NCBI GenBank assembly: GCA_025210735.1
Contig: JAOARD010000009.1
Span: 212,576-276,575, forward strand
DNA length: 64,000 bases
Origin: Bacteroidales bacterium
Lineage (GTDB): Bacteria; Bacteroidota; Bacteroidia; Bacteroidales; UBA6680
Direction: 5' to 3'
Shown here: positions 45,601-54,198 of the stretch, one piece after another
Layout of the letters: each line of letters begins with the position of its first letter
Numbering within the stretch: position 1 is the stretch's first letter
Notes under the pieces: model-generated
The model's database searches: none
What the model was told of the DNA's origin: nothing
What the model saw: the letters and a program-made list of their open reading frames with translations, nothing else
Program-made: the position numbers and the translations under genes

Positions 45601-48600
45601 ATAAGAACCGTGTTAAGATTGATGGTCATACTGCATCAAAGTATACGCCAACAGAAGCCGGGCAATATTACTGTGAGATGACAAATCCGAAATTCCCGGG
45701 ATTAACTCTTACTACTGAGAAATATTATATTAGTGATCCTGCCGGAGCAACATACGATACTGACGACATTGCTGCTCTACAAGCAATACTTGCTGCTAAC
45801 CCGGCAAACACATTAACCACATGGACAGGTACTTCATATCATACGTGGGAAGGTGTAACATGGAATGGCGATAATCCGAGAAGGGTAATTCAGCTTGAGG
45901 TTACATCAAAAGGTTTGGTTAATCTTAATGTTGAGGCTTTACCAAAACTAAAACAACTGTACTGTTCAGATAATGATATAACAACATTGTCTGTTAAGAA
46001 CCTGTCTGAACTTACAAATATTCAGTGTTCAAACGCAAAGCTTACAACGGTTGATCTTACAGGAGTAACAAATATTACGGATATTAATTTTAGTAATAAT
46101 GAGATTACCGCAATTGAAATACAGTTGCTTACAAAACTAGAGAGAGTTTATATCTACTCAAATGATATTGCTGCTCTTAACATTACTCCACTTAAAGATC
46201 TTAAAGAGCTTGATATTAGAGGTAATGAACTTAAGACGCTTGATATTACCGGTATTACGGGACTTACTAAAGTTCATTGTCAGGAAAATAAATTACCGCT
46301 ATCTGTGCTTAAATCATTTTTACCAATTGCCGATTTCCAATTCAATCCGCAGAAAAATGTGTTTGAGGCATCACAGCAAATAATTGGATATGAAATTGAT
46401 TACTCAGCAGAGGCAGATATTAATGGAACTGCAACTGTGTTTGAGTGGTATGATAAAGATGATGCAAAGATTGCCGGAGCAACTACTGCAAAATATACAC
46501 CGGCTGCTACAGGTTTCTATTATTGTAAAATGACAAACACTGAGTTTGCAGGACTTACAATAACTACTGCAAAAACAGAGATTGTTGATGCACCTGTAAA
46601 TTATAACAACGATGATGTAAATGCACTTAAAGCAATACTTGCTGCCAATCCGGCCAATACACTTATTAGCTGGACAGGTGATACATACAATACTTGGGCA
46701 GGGGTAACATGGAATACAGAAGATCCGCGTAGAGTTATAGGTTTGGATATTACGAACAAAGGAATTGCTGACCTTAATGTTGAATCTCTTTCTGAACTTC
46801 AGGAGTTAACATGTTCTGATAATGCAATAACATCATTGTCAGTTAAGAATCTTGGTAAACTGACTAAGTTGATAAGTGCAAATACTCGTCTTACTTCAGT
46901 TAATCTTACCGGACTAACAAAACTTGAGGAGTTAAACCTTACAAATAACTCGCTTACAACAATAGATCTGGCGGCACTTACAGCAATGCAGAAGCTATAT
47001 TTAGGTGATAATACCTTTGCAGCGCTGAATATCTCAACTCTCACTGCGTTAAAAGAGCTTGTGATTACAGGTAATAGTTTGAAGAACATTGATATTACAG
47101 GCATCACTGGGTTGGTAAAGATTCATTGCGAGAACAATAGTTTACCAATATCTGTACTAAAACCAATGGTTGGAACTGCTGATTTTCAGTATAGTCCGCA
47201 AGGAACTGTTTTTGCTGTTACCCAGATATATGTTGGAGCTGAGATTGATTACTCTGCCGAAGCAGATGTTGATGGTACTGCAACAGTGTTTGAGTGGTAT
47301 AAGGATGGTGCTAAGATTGATGGAGTTACAACTGCAAAGTATTCACCAGCTGATATTGGAGATTATCATTGTATAATGACAAATGCTAAATTACCAGGTC
47401 TTACAATAACAACAGCAATTACCGAGGTTATTGATGCTCCGGTAAATTATGATGCTACAGATGTTGCTGCACTTAAGAAAATTCTTACAGACAATCCGGC
47501 AAATACACTTACAGATTGGACTGGTGACAGCTACAAGCGTTGGAGTGGAGTAACGTGGAATAGTGAAGATCCTAAGAGAGTAACAGCAATTGATATAAAG
47601 AATAAAGGTATAACAACTCTTGATGCAAAACCTTTTGCTGAGCTTACAGAGTTGCTATGTTCTCAGAATACATTATCAACATTGTCGGTTACAAATCTTG
47701 CAAAGTTGGTTAAGCTTGAAGCAGATGGTTGCGGTTTAACAACAATTGATCTTACAGGACTTGTAAAAGCAGAAGAGATTAACCTTGCAAATAATACTTT
47801 ATCGGCTTTGAATCTTACCGGACTTTCGGCTCTTAAGAAGTTGTATTTTGCTAACAATGGTATTACATCGCTTGATATCTCTGCTCTTACAGCGTTAACA
47901 GAGCTTGATGTAACAGCTAACAAACTGACGAGCATTAATATTACAGCTGTTGGAGCGTTGGTAAAGGTTATTAACAAAGAGAATAATCTTCCGCTTTCGG
48001 AGCTTAAAAAGTTTATTGGTGTTGCCGATTATCAATATACTCCGCAGAAAGTTGTCTTTGATCCGGTAACAAAATATCTTGACTACTATACAATTGATTA
48101 CTCAGCAGAGGCAGATGTTAACGGAACTGCAACTGTATTTGAGTGGTACAAAGATGGAGCAAAGATTGCCGGAGTAACAACACCAACATATAAGCCAACT
48201 GCACTTGGAGACTACCACTGTGTAATGACAAATGCTGAACTTGCAGGTTTAACAATTACAACTGCGGTAACCAAGATTATTGAGAAGCCTCCATATACGC
48301 TTGAGGATGCAGATGTGAATGCACTTAAGAAAATATTGAGAGACAATCCGGACAACACTTTAACATGGAGTGGTGAAGATTATCTGAACTACGAAGGCGT
48401 TGTATGGAGTGCCGAAGATCATAAGCGTATACTTGAGTTACATGTGGGACAGAAGAAACTGGTAACAATTGACCTTAAAGGTGTTACCGAACTTCGTAAA
48501 CTTGTATGTTACGGAAATAATATATCAACACTTACAACTACAGGTCAGACTAAGCTAACATATATAAATGTTAATGGAAACCGAATAGCCAGTCTTGATG

Positions 48601-49619
48601 TTTCGCATCTGGCACTGCTTGAACAACTGCACTGTAACAGTAACGATATGGCAATTTTGAATACGGCATCGTTGGCTGAACTAAGAATTATTGATGCACG
48701 CAAGAATAAACTTGCATCGCTTAATCTTACAGCTGCCGAAAAACTTGTTCATCTGAATGCCACATGGAATGATATATCAGACTTGCAGATGGGTAGCAAA
48801 CCAGCACTTCAGTTCCTTGATATATCTCTTAACAAACTTACAACGTTAGATATTACTGGTTTCACTGCAATTGAGGAGTTGAACTGTAACAACAATATGA
48901 TTGAATCTCTTGATCCGTCATCGTGTGTAGAGCTTAATACGTTTAACTGTAGTAACAATAAGTTATCAACAATTGATGTAACAGCTCTTACAAAACTTAA
49001 ACGATTCATATGTTCATATAACAATATTAAGTTCACCGGACTTAAACTTGCCGATCCGGGATCGTATATTAATCTGACATATGCGCCACAGTATAAAGTG
49101 TTTGACAATTCAGAGATTATTGAAGGAACAGAGATTGACTACTCTACAGAGGAGGTTATTGAAGGTGTTGCTACAACATATGCCTGGTACAAAGACGATG
49201 TTCTTGTTGATGGGGCTACAACATCTAAATATACACCTGAGGGAGATTGTAAGATTCACTGTGTTCTGCGTAATACAAAATTTCCGAAACTTGCACTTAC
49301 TACACGTATTGTGACAGTTAAGAAGAAGAAAGTTACACCACCACCACCGCCAACTGATATTGATAGCGATGAATTTGGAGGAGTGATAATATATCCAAAT
49401 CCAACTACAGGACTGTTTAAGGTTGAGATACCGGATATTGGCGATGCTAATGTAACAGTTACAATTATAAATATATCCGGACATGTAATGAGGAATATCC
49501 GATTTGAATCAGATGTTGGTAACAATATAGATATATCTGGATTCTCATCAGGAGTATATACAATAATTGTTCGTGCGTCAGACGGTAGACAGACCAGCCG
49601 ACGTATAATAAAACAGTAA
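42654..49619 (+). CDS. Giant modular LRR/Ig-like surface protein with T9SS domain
   Basis: About 2,321 residues from the ATG at 42654 (MHKFLLRFTVGLLF), which starts a clean signal peptide ending LFAQ; an upstream in-frame start would bury it. Eight modules follow, beginning near 42729, 43386, 43998, 44844, 45753, 46602, 47448 and 48294. Each has an opening like DVNALKAILTDNPANTL...W(A/T)GVTWN, a run of short leucine-rich repeats (L.CSDN.ITTL) and an Ig-like domain with FEWYKDGAKIDGVTT and GxYxCxMTN. Modules 3, 6 and 7 are exactly 846 bp. A Pro-rich linker and a type A T9SS signal (VIIYPNPTTGLFKVEIP) end the protein. Likely a long surface adhesin. Confidence 0.9.
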   Translation: MHKFLLRFTVGLLFLCMSSISLFAQDVNGDGFHDGDVAVLKQILTDNPANTLGWAGDNYGSWFGATWNADSPKRVVMMDIRFKNISSLSLTGLTELVQLNCSDNYLTTIDVSALKKLTKMFCSNNDLKTIDIDKNTLLNIYYSNNAMSFSAMEDFADLPIVSGDPQDKIFEEFAVGLGQAIDFSSEANIAGVATTFKWYKNGVLVPGETSATYTPTETGTYYSKMENTKFTGIELQTNNITVVNDDLNDGFFDDDVQTLEYLLTINPGHTLNWTGTNYGTWEGVTWSTDPIKKVIELDISGKNISKLHFNAFNELAVLKCSDNNIANLPIVGKLKLKTIDCRNNLLPFTGITDVLYITNPVFTAEPQKKLFEEKTIMPGTEIDYSSQETIASTATVYEWYKDGVKVDGVTTSKYSPADEGVYYCKMTNSKFPGLTLITNNVTVSAAVTYNAADVNALKAILTDNPAHKLTSWTGDDYSTWAGVTWNTANPKRVTELQLDDKGLVSVDASAFAELTDLNVENNSIATLTVNNLSNLIKLNCNSNSLSAINTTGLLKLKELYLNNNSITTINISQLSLLEKFDISQNDLSAIDLSNQTKLIDLNIQDNDFETIDLSANTLLDKFVCVNNKLPFTVLKDFVSITTFNYSPQKLLYTEQTIAPGIEIDYSSQETIDGTATVYEWFKDGAKIDGVTTSKYTPTDPGVYTCNMTNTKLPGLTLSTNEVTVVAVTDNYNTDDVNALKAILTANPGNTLGWAGEDYSAWAGVTWNLEDPRRVTGLSIENKNITNVDVTVMAELKDFDCSNNAITTVNITNLSKLETLDCGYNELTTIDLTGLSAIKILNVAKNKLDNIDLSPITDLINLNIGLNKFTTIDISKFNNLTDLVFNNNQIESIDLTGKSKLVNLNFNSNLIREIDLTDATSLNQLICTFNKLPLSQLVKGLSLADFQYISQRKLYDRVFTFPGTEIDLSKEETIDGTATVFTWYKNRVKIDGHTASKYTPTEAGQYYCEMTNPKFPGLTLTTEKYYISDPAGATYDTDDIAALQAILAANPANTLTTWTGTSYHTWEGVTWNGDNPRRVIQLEVTSKGLVNLNVEALPKLKQLYCSDNDITTLSVKNLSELTNIQCSNAKLTTVDLTGVTNITDINFSNNEITAIEIQLLTKLERVYIYSNDIAALNITPLKDLKELDIRGNELKTLDITGITGLTKVHCQENKLPLSVLKSFLPIADFQFNPQKNVFEASQQIIGYEIDYSAEADINGTATVFEWYDKDDAKIAGATTAKYTPAATGFYYCKMTNTEFAGLTITTAKTEIVDAPVNYNNDDVNALKAILAANPANTLISWTGDTYNTWAGVTWNTEDPRRVIGLDITNKGIADLNVESLSELQELTCSDNAITSLSVKNLGKLTKLISANTRLTSVNLTGLTKLEELNLTNNSLTTIDLAALTAMQKLYLGDNTFAALNISTLTALKELVITGNSLKNIDITGITGLVKIHCENNSLPISVLKPMVGTADFQYSPQGTVFAVTQIYVGAEIDYSAEADVDGTATVFEWYKDGAKIDGVTTAKYSPADIGDYHCIMTNAKLPGLTITTAITEVIDAPVNYDATDVAALKKILTDNPANTLTDWTGDSYKRWSGVTWNSEDPKRVTAIDIKNKGITTLDAKPFAELTELLCSQNTLSTLSVTNLAKLVKLEADGCGLTTIDLTGLVKAEEINLANNTLSALNLTGLSALKKLYFANNGITSLDISALTALTELDVTANKLTSINITAVGALVKVINKENNLPLSELKKFIGVADYQYTPQKVVFDPVTKYLDYYTIDYSAEADVNGTATVFEWYKDGAKIAGVTTPTYKPTALGDYHCVMTNAELAGLTITTAVTKIIEKPPYTLEDADVNALKKILRDNPDNTLTWSGEDYLNYEGVVWSAEDHKRILELHVGQKKLVTIDLKGVTELRKLVCYGNNISTLTTTGQTKLTYINVNGNRIASLDVSHLALLEQLHCNSNDMAILNTASLAELRIIDARKNKLASLNLTAAEKLVHLNATWNDISDLQMGSKPALQFLDISLNKLTTLDITGFTAIEELNCNNNMIESLDPSSCVELNTFNCSNNKLSTIDVTALTKLKRFICSYNNIKFTGLKLADPGSYINLTYAPQYKVFDNSEIIEGTEIDYSTEEVIEGVATTYAWYKDDVLVDGATTSKYTPEGDCKIHCVLRNTKFPKLALTTRIVTVKKKKVTPPPPPTDIDSDEFGGVIIYPNPTTGLFKVEIPDIGDANVTVTIINISGHVMRNIRFESDVGNNIDISGFSSGVYTIIVRASDGRQTSRRIIKQ

Positions 49620-49640
49620 GTAATTTACGCTTGATAAATC

Positions 49641-49669
49641 AGCCTGCATCATATAATTTGATGCGGGCT
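49641..49669 (+). terminator. Terminator after the giant LRR gene
   Basis: AGCCTGCATCA/TGATGCGGGCT pairs at 10 of 11 positions with a 7-nt loop; the T-rich tail is weak. Confidence 0.6.
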
Positions 49670-49844
49670 TAACTTGTTATAGCTACATTATAAGTTTTCA
49701 CTCTGTTTAATATCGGTTTTTACCATTTTTACAGCACATTTAATCGTTGCAGATGAAATTATAGTTGGCTTCTTTGTTGTTCTCTAACAACCATTTTTTT
49801 GATATTAAGCAGTGGTTGATTAAATTTACTATAATTGATGTGGT

Positions 49845-50732
49845 ATGAGCAACAGAGATGAAGTAAAATACTTGGTAGAAGTTCTGAATCTTAATAAAAA
49901 GGTTCATTACGATGACTTCTTTGTATTTAGATTTGAGGATTGTAAAGATATATCGCCGGAAATAGATAATCCACGATATAAGCAGTACTTTGATATTTCT
50001 ATTAGTAAACACGATAAAGGAGTATTAATGGTTGGTAGTGAATCGTATACCAATCTTGATAATACAATAAGCTTTATTCCTCCCGGACAACTGTTCTCAT
50101 ATCATATTCCTGATGGTGAAAATCAAACTGAGGGAATCTGTATAATGTTTAAATCATCATTTTTTCAGGGCAATAATGATATATACAATATAATATCCCG
50201 ATTCCCTTTTTTTAATATTCGTACCATTCCGCTTTATAAGCTGGATAAGCAACAACAAGATCGCCTCTACAATCTTTTTGAGGAGATACATACTGAGTAC
50301 GATAAGAATGACTATGCCAGTAAGGAGATAATATATTCATACCTGTTGATAATACTCAATATGATTAACAGGATAATATTTAAAGATCTTGAACCGGTGG
50401 AGTTTACCAGGCATACCAGAGTAGCAGTACAGTTTGAAAATATTGTAATGCGCAATGTATTAAGATCAAATAATATTAGCGACTATTCTCGACACATGAA
50501 TATAAGTGAGGTGTATCTCAGAGAGTGTGTACGTAAAACAACCGGAAAATCGCCAAAGCAAATAATTAATAACCATCGTATACTTAATGCAAAAGCTTTG
50601 TTGCATCAGAGTAGTATGACTGTTAGCGAGATAAGTTTTAAACTGGGATTTGATGAACCAACCAACTTTATAAAGTTTTTTAAACGATATACCAGTATCA
50701 CTCCAAAGCAGTTTCGGGATAGTGCAAAATAG
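49845..50732 (+). CDS. AraC family transcriptional regulator
   Basis: A 295-residue regulator with an N-terminal cupin-like sensing part (about residues 30-150) and a C-terminal double helix-turn-helix (about 190-290). Typical AraC text includes NISEVYLRECVRKTTGKSPKQIINNHRI and the family signature region VSEISFKLGFDEPTNFIKFFKRYTSITPKQFR. It lies between two LRR/Ig-type T9SS genes and may control one or both; the link is by position only. Ligand unknown. Confidence 0.92.
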   Translation: MSNRDEVKYLVEVLNLNKKVHYDDFFVFRFEDCKDISPEIDNPRYKQYFDISISKHDKGVLMVGSESYTNLDNTISFIPPGQLFSYHIPDGENQTEGICIMFKSSFFQGNNDIYNIISRFPFFNIRTIPLYKLDKQQQDRLYNLFEEIHTEYDKNDYASKEIIYSYLLIILNMINRIIFKDLEPVEFTRHTRVAVQFENIVMRNVLRSNNISDYSRHMNISEVYLRECVRKTTGKSPKQIINNHRILNAKALLHQSSMTVSEISFKLGFDEPTNFIKFFKRYTSITPKQFRDSAK

Positions 50733-50882
50733 GTAGTAACATAGTCGGTTTTTACCATACTAACATCATTTCATACCTTTTATTCAGAGTTATTATTCCT
50801 CTAATTTGTATCTGAAACCACCTGTGATTGTAATCATCTGTTACTAACTGATAATTAATTACTAATCACATAATTTTTAGAT

Positions 50883-53378
50883 ATGAGAAGATTTTTTACA
50901 CTTTTGTTGCTACTTAACATTTTTAATGTATTTGGACAGGATTATGAGAATGTGCCGTTTGATTGTGTTAAACGTGCCTATGACTCTCTGTATAAGAGCA
51001 CAAATGGTAATCAGTGGATAATAAAAGATTTTAATGAATTAAAGAACAGGGAGGGATATCCTTCTGTAACATGTAAGAGGTATATTGCAACTGTACGTGA
51101 AGAGATACGAGATATATACCTGATGTTTAATAATCTGACAGGCGAAATACCTGAAAGTTTTAACCCTGTAAGAGAGATTACTGCAGAAGATCCACTCTGG
51201 TTAAGGTATGGTAACCGAAGATTACAATATTCACACCTTAACTTTAGTCATAATAAAATAACCAAAGTTGCACCTAATATATCGTGGGGTGGCAGAGAGA
51301 AGTCAGTCTGGTTGCTAGATCTGAGCCATAATCAGCTTACAAAGCTACAACTTGAAGCACTACCAAAGGTTGGACTGGGTGGTATAACCGGAGGAATTGT
51401 TGACCTTTCTGTTAGTAATAATAAGATTACATCATTAACGGGCGACGATCTTTGGTTAAACGGAACAAGTGTATATGACCTTTCTATTGCGGCATATGTT
51501 AAACGCGTAGATATATCAAATAACTACCTTAATTTTAATCATATCCTAAGTGTTAAGGGTGCAATTGATCAGAAATCCGGTCATTATGGTACTGGCGTAT
51601 ATGAGTATATTGCATCGCCTCAAAAATATTCTGAACCCGATGCTGATCCTCAGTTTAAAAATGAGAACGATATTGCAAATCTTAGTTACTCAATGCCACA
51701 TGCCAATAACCAATATCAGTGGTTTGTAAACGGGCAGGAGGTTGATTTTGCAAATACAAAAGATATAGAGATAAAAAATATAGATAAGTATAAGGCGGGT
51801 GTTTACAGGTGTAGAGTTACAAATCCGGGAGCTCCCGGAGTTGAACTATTCAGTCATGCATTTCCTGTATTTATTAACAAAGATGATAACCAGAATCCTT
51901 CTGATTTTAAAGCAGAGTATCATATACCAAGAAACTACCCTCGTTTGGCACTTGCATGTGAATTAACAGGAACTGATCCTGACGATGATGAACTGTTCTT
52001 CAGACTTGTAGATAATGAAAATAATGCAGACAACTACAGCTTTAGAATGGTAAATGGAAATACACTTATGGCTGCTGAGGAACTTTTTAAGTACGACTCA
52101 ATTACTGAATATAAGATTAAAATAGAGGCTTATGATGTATATGGTGGGACACTAACAAAAACTGTAACAATAAAACCCGGCAAAGAAGATGTATCAGGTA
52201 TCACTCTTCCTGATCAGATTGCTATTGATGGCAATAAATTGGTTGCAGAGAACCAATCGGATATAGTAATAGGAAAAATATTTGCACAAAAATTTAATGA
52301 TGCTTATGGTCAGGGTACATGGCAAAATCTTGATGAATATAGTTATGAACTTGTTGAAGGTAATCCTGATAACAAATACTTTACAATAGAGAATGAGAAT
52401 CAGATTCGTCTGGTAAAACCTCTTAATTACGAAGATAAGACTATTTATAAGATAAAGGTGAAGGTTAACCATAAAACGGCTGATTACAGTCTTAATACAT
52501 TTGTAAATATTAAAGTTAAGAATGTTAATGATAATCCTTCTGATATAATCCTTTCAGCAAATAAGGTATTGGAGAATCAGAAAACAGGTGTGTTTATAGG
52601 TGTGCTTGCAACATTTGATGAGGATGAAGCGGATACAGCTTTTAGCTATCAGCTTGTTGATGGAGAAGGTAGTGAAGGAAATGGTTATGTTAGTATACAG
52701 AATGGTATGCTAAGGAGTAATAAAACATTTGATTACTCAAAAATTAATGCATTCTCAGTTCGTATTAAAAGTTCCGATTCGAATGATGGTTTTATTGAGA
52801 AACAATTTAATATCATAGTAGAAAAGGCAGGAACCGGACAGAATAGTGCTCCTACGGATATATATCTGAGCAATAATACTGTTTCTGCAAATATAACAAC
52901 CAACGATATAATAGGTGTATTGGCAACAGTTGATGATGATAATAACGACAACTTCTATTACACTGTTCTTGAAGGAGGTGATAAGGTGAAACTTATAAAC
53001 AATATACTTAAACCAAATACTACATTTACTGCCGGAGAATCATTCAAGGTAAAGATAAAGTCTGTTGATTCTGGTAACGCAGAGATTATTAAGAGCTTTA
53101 CAATTAAAGTTACAGATGGACAAACAACAGATATAGATAATGATATTAACAAAAATGATATTAGCATCTATCCCAATCCTGTTTCGGACTATATAATTGT
53201 AACAACAAACAAGCCTGTTAATCAATTGTACAGAATATATTCACATACCGGACAGTTGGTTAAAAGTGGATTAATAAATACAAAAGAAGGAGGTAGGTTC
53301 AGAATAAACCTTAACCTAAATAGCGGATTATACGTATTTAAAACAGAAGGATACAGTAGTAAACTTATTGTCCGATAA
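50883..53378 (+). CDS. LRR, Ig-like and cadherin-like surface protein with T9SS domain
   Basis: An 831-residue protein with a signal peptide (MRRFFTLLLLLNIFNVFG). It has a leucine-rich region (about 30-235, with LNFSHNKITKVAP and LLDLSHNQLTKLQ) and an Ig-like domain (QYQWFVNGQEVD...GVYRCRVTNPGAPG), which is close in wording to those of the giant protein. Three or four cadherin-like repeats follow (about 335-750, with NDNPSDIILSANKVLENQKTGVFIG and APTDIYLSNNTVSANI), then a T9SS signal (ISIYPNPVSDYIIV). The cadherin-like part suggests calcium-stabilised surface adhesion. It is likely a paralogous partner of the giant gene upstream. Confidence 0.87.
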   Translation: MRRFFTLLLLLNIFNVFGQDYENVPFDCVKRAYDSLYKSTNGNQWIIKDFNELKNREGYPSVTCKRYIATVREEIRDIYLMFNNLTGEIPESFNPVREITAEDPLWLRYGNRRLQYSHLNFSHNKITKVAPNISWGGREKSVWLLDLSHNQLTKLQLEALPKVGLGGITGGIVDLSVSNNKITSLTGDDLWLNGTSVYDLSIAAYVKRVDISNNYLNFNHILSVKGAIDQKSGHYGTGVYEYIASPQKYSEPDADPQFKNENDIANLSYSMPHANNQYQWFVNGQEVDFANTKDIEIKNIDKYKAGVYRCRVTNPGAPGVELFSHAFPVFINKDDNQNPSDFKAEYHIPRNYPRLALACELTGTDPDDDELFFRLVDNENNADNYSFRMVNGNTLMAAEELFKYDSITEYKIKIEAYDVYGGTLTKTVTIKPGKEDVSGITLPDQIAIDGNKLVAENQSDIVIGKIFAQKFNDAYGQGTWQNLDEYSYELVEGNPDNKYFTIENENQIRLVKPLNYEDKTIYKIKVKVNHKTADYSLNTFVNIKVKNVNDNPSDIILSANKVLENQKTGVFIGVLATFDEDEADTAFSYQLVDGEGSEGNGYVSIQNGMLRSNKTFDYSKINAFSVRIKSSDSNDGFIEKQFNIIVEKAGTGQNSAPTDIYLSNNTVSANITTNDIIGVLATVDDDNNDNFYYTVLEGGDKVKLINNILKPNTTFTAGESFKVKIKSVDSGNAEIIKSFTIKVTDGQTTDIDNDINKNDISIYPNPVSDYIIVTTNKPVNQLYRIYSHTGQLVKSGLINTKEGGRFRINLNLNSGLYVFKTEGYSSKLIVR

Positions 53379-53403
53379 CAGCTGATACAATACACAGTGT
53401 ATT

Positions 53404-53443
53404 ACGGGGGCAATAATTTACATATTGCTCCCGTCAGTTTTTT
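53404..53443 (+). terminator. Terminator after the cadherin-like gene
   Basis: ACGGGGGCAATA/TATTGCTCCCGT pairs at 11 of 12 positions, followed by TTTTTT. Confidence 0.85.
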
Positions 53444-53469
53444 AATACATACTTTAAAATGAGTAAACT

Positions 53470-53910
53470 ATGAGTTATTATATCGATAATGTTACCGAAA
53501 ATGAATACTATGAACTTATAAATATATGGAATCAGTCCATGTCCGCAACTCATCAGTTTATAGATAAAGACGATATCACACTACTCAGAAAAAAGACATT
53601 GATAGATATGTTTGATAAATGCGATATGGTTTGTATACGTACAGAGGATAATTCAATTGTTGGTTTTCTGGGAGTAAATAACAAAATGGTTGAGATGCTA
53701 TTTGTATCACCACTATATATCCATTCGGGTATTGGAAAAAGGTTATTAAAATTTGCTGTTGATGAGATGGCAGCTAACCAGCTATATGTATTTCAGGAGA
53801 ATACAAGAGCTGTAAAGTTTTATGAAGAGTTTGGATTCAAAATAGCAGAGGAGTTGCCTGTTGACCCGATAACCAATAAACCTAATAGCCTGTTTAAAAT
53901 GACATTATAA
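53470..53910 (+). CDS. GNAT family N-acetyltransferase
   Basis: A 146-residue acetyltransferase of the common GNAT length. The acetyl-CoA site is VEMLFVSPLYIHSGIGKRLLKFAVDEM (about residues 76-102), with the pyrophosphate loop SGIGKR, followed by YVFQENTRAVKFYEEFGFKIAEE. Substrate not readable. It is probably transcribed alone, with a terminator upstream. Confidence 0.88.
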   Translation: MSYYIDNVTENEYYELINIWNQSMSATHQFIDKDDITLLRKKTLIDMFDKCDMVCIRTEDNSIVGFLGVNNKMVEMLFVSPLYIHSGIGKRLLKFAVDEMAANQLYVFQENTRAVKFYEEFGFKIAEELPVDPITNKPNSLFKMTL

Positions 53911-54109
53911 ATTATAGTAAGATACATTAAGTCTCAGTCTCTCCTCAATCAATCTAAACCTGATATACATAATTCAGATATTAGATATCACTGTTTATGA
54001 GTAGATTAAATTTATATGTAATTGTTTAGCAACTTTGGCGGTAATAATAAAACTCTTTTAGTAAATTTACTTGTCAAACTTTATACATATAACAAACATC
54101 GATAAACAA

Positions 54110-54170
54110 ATGAAACTAACATCTGTAAACCTCTTACATACAAGACTATTATAGTATTGTTTAGTTCCAT
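54110..54170 (+). repeat. Intergenic element copy D (four-copy family)
   Basis: 61 bp from ATGAAACTAACATC to TTTAGTTCCAT. The outer arm AAACTAA pairs with TTAGTT, where copies A and B have AAACGAA with GAGTT, so the arm changes look compensatory. TTACATACAAG in the middle matches TTACACACACGAG of copy B. It ends 28 nt before the A2M ATG. Confidence 0.5.
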
Positions 54171-54198
54171 CTGGCATTGAAAAGGAGAATTATAGACT

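Noticed and set aside
49110..49525. Minus-strand open frames inside the giant LRR gene
   Set aside because: They mirror repeat-coded, low-complexity plus-strand sequence, lack start signals and overlap a confident gene.
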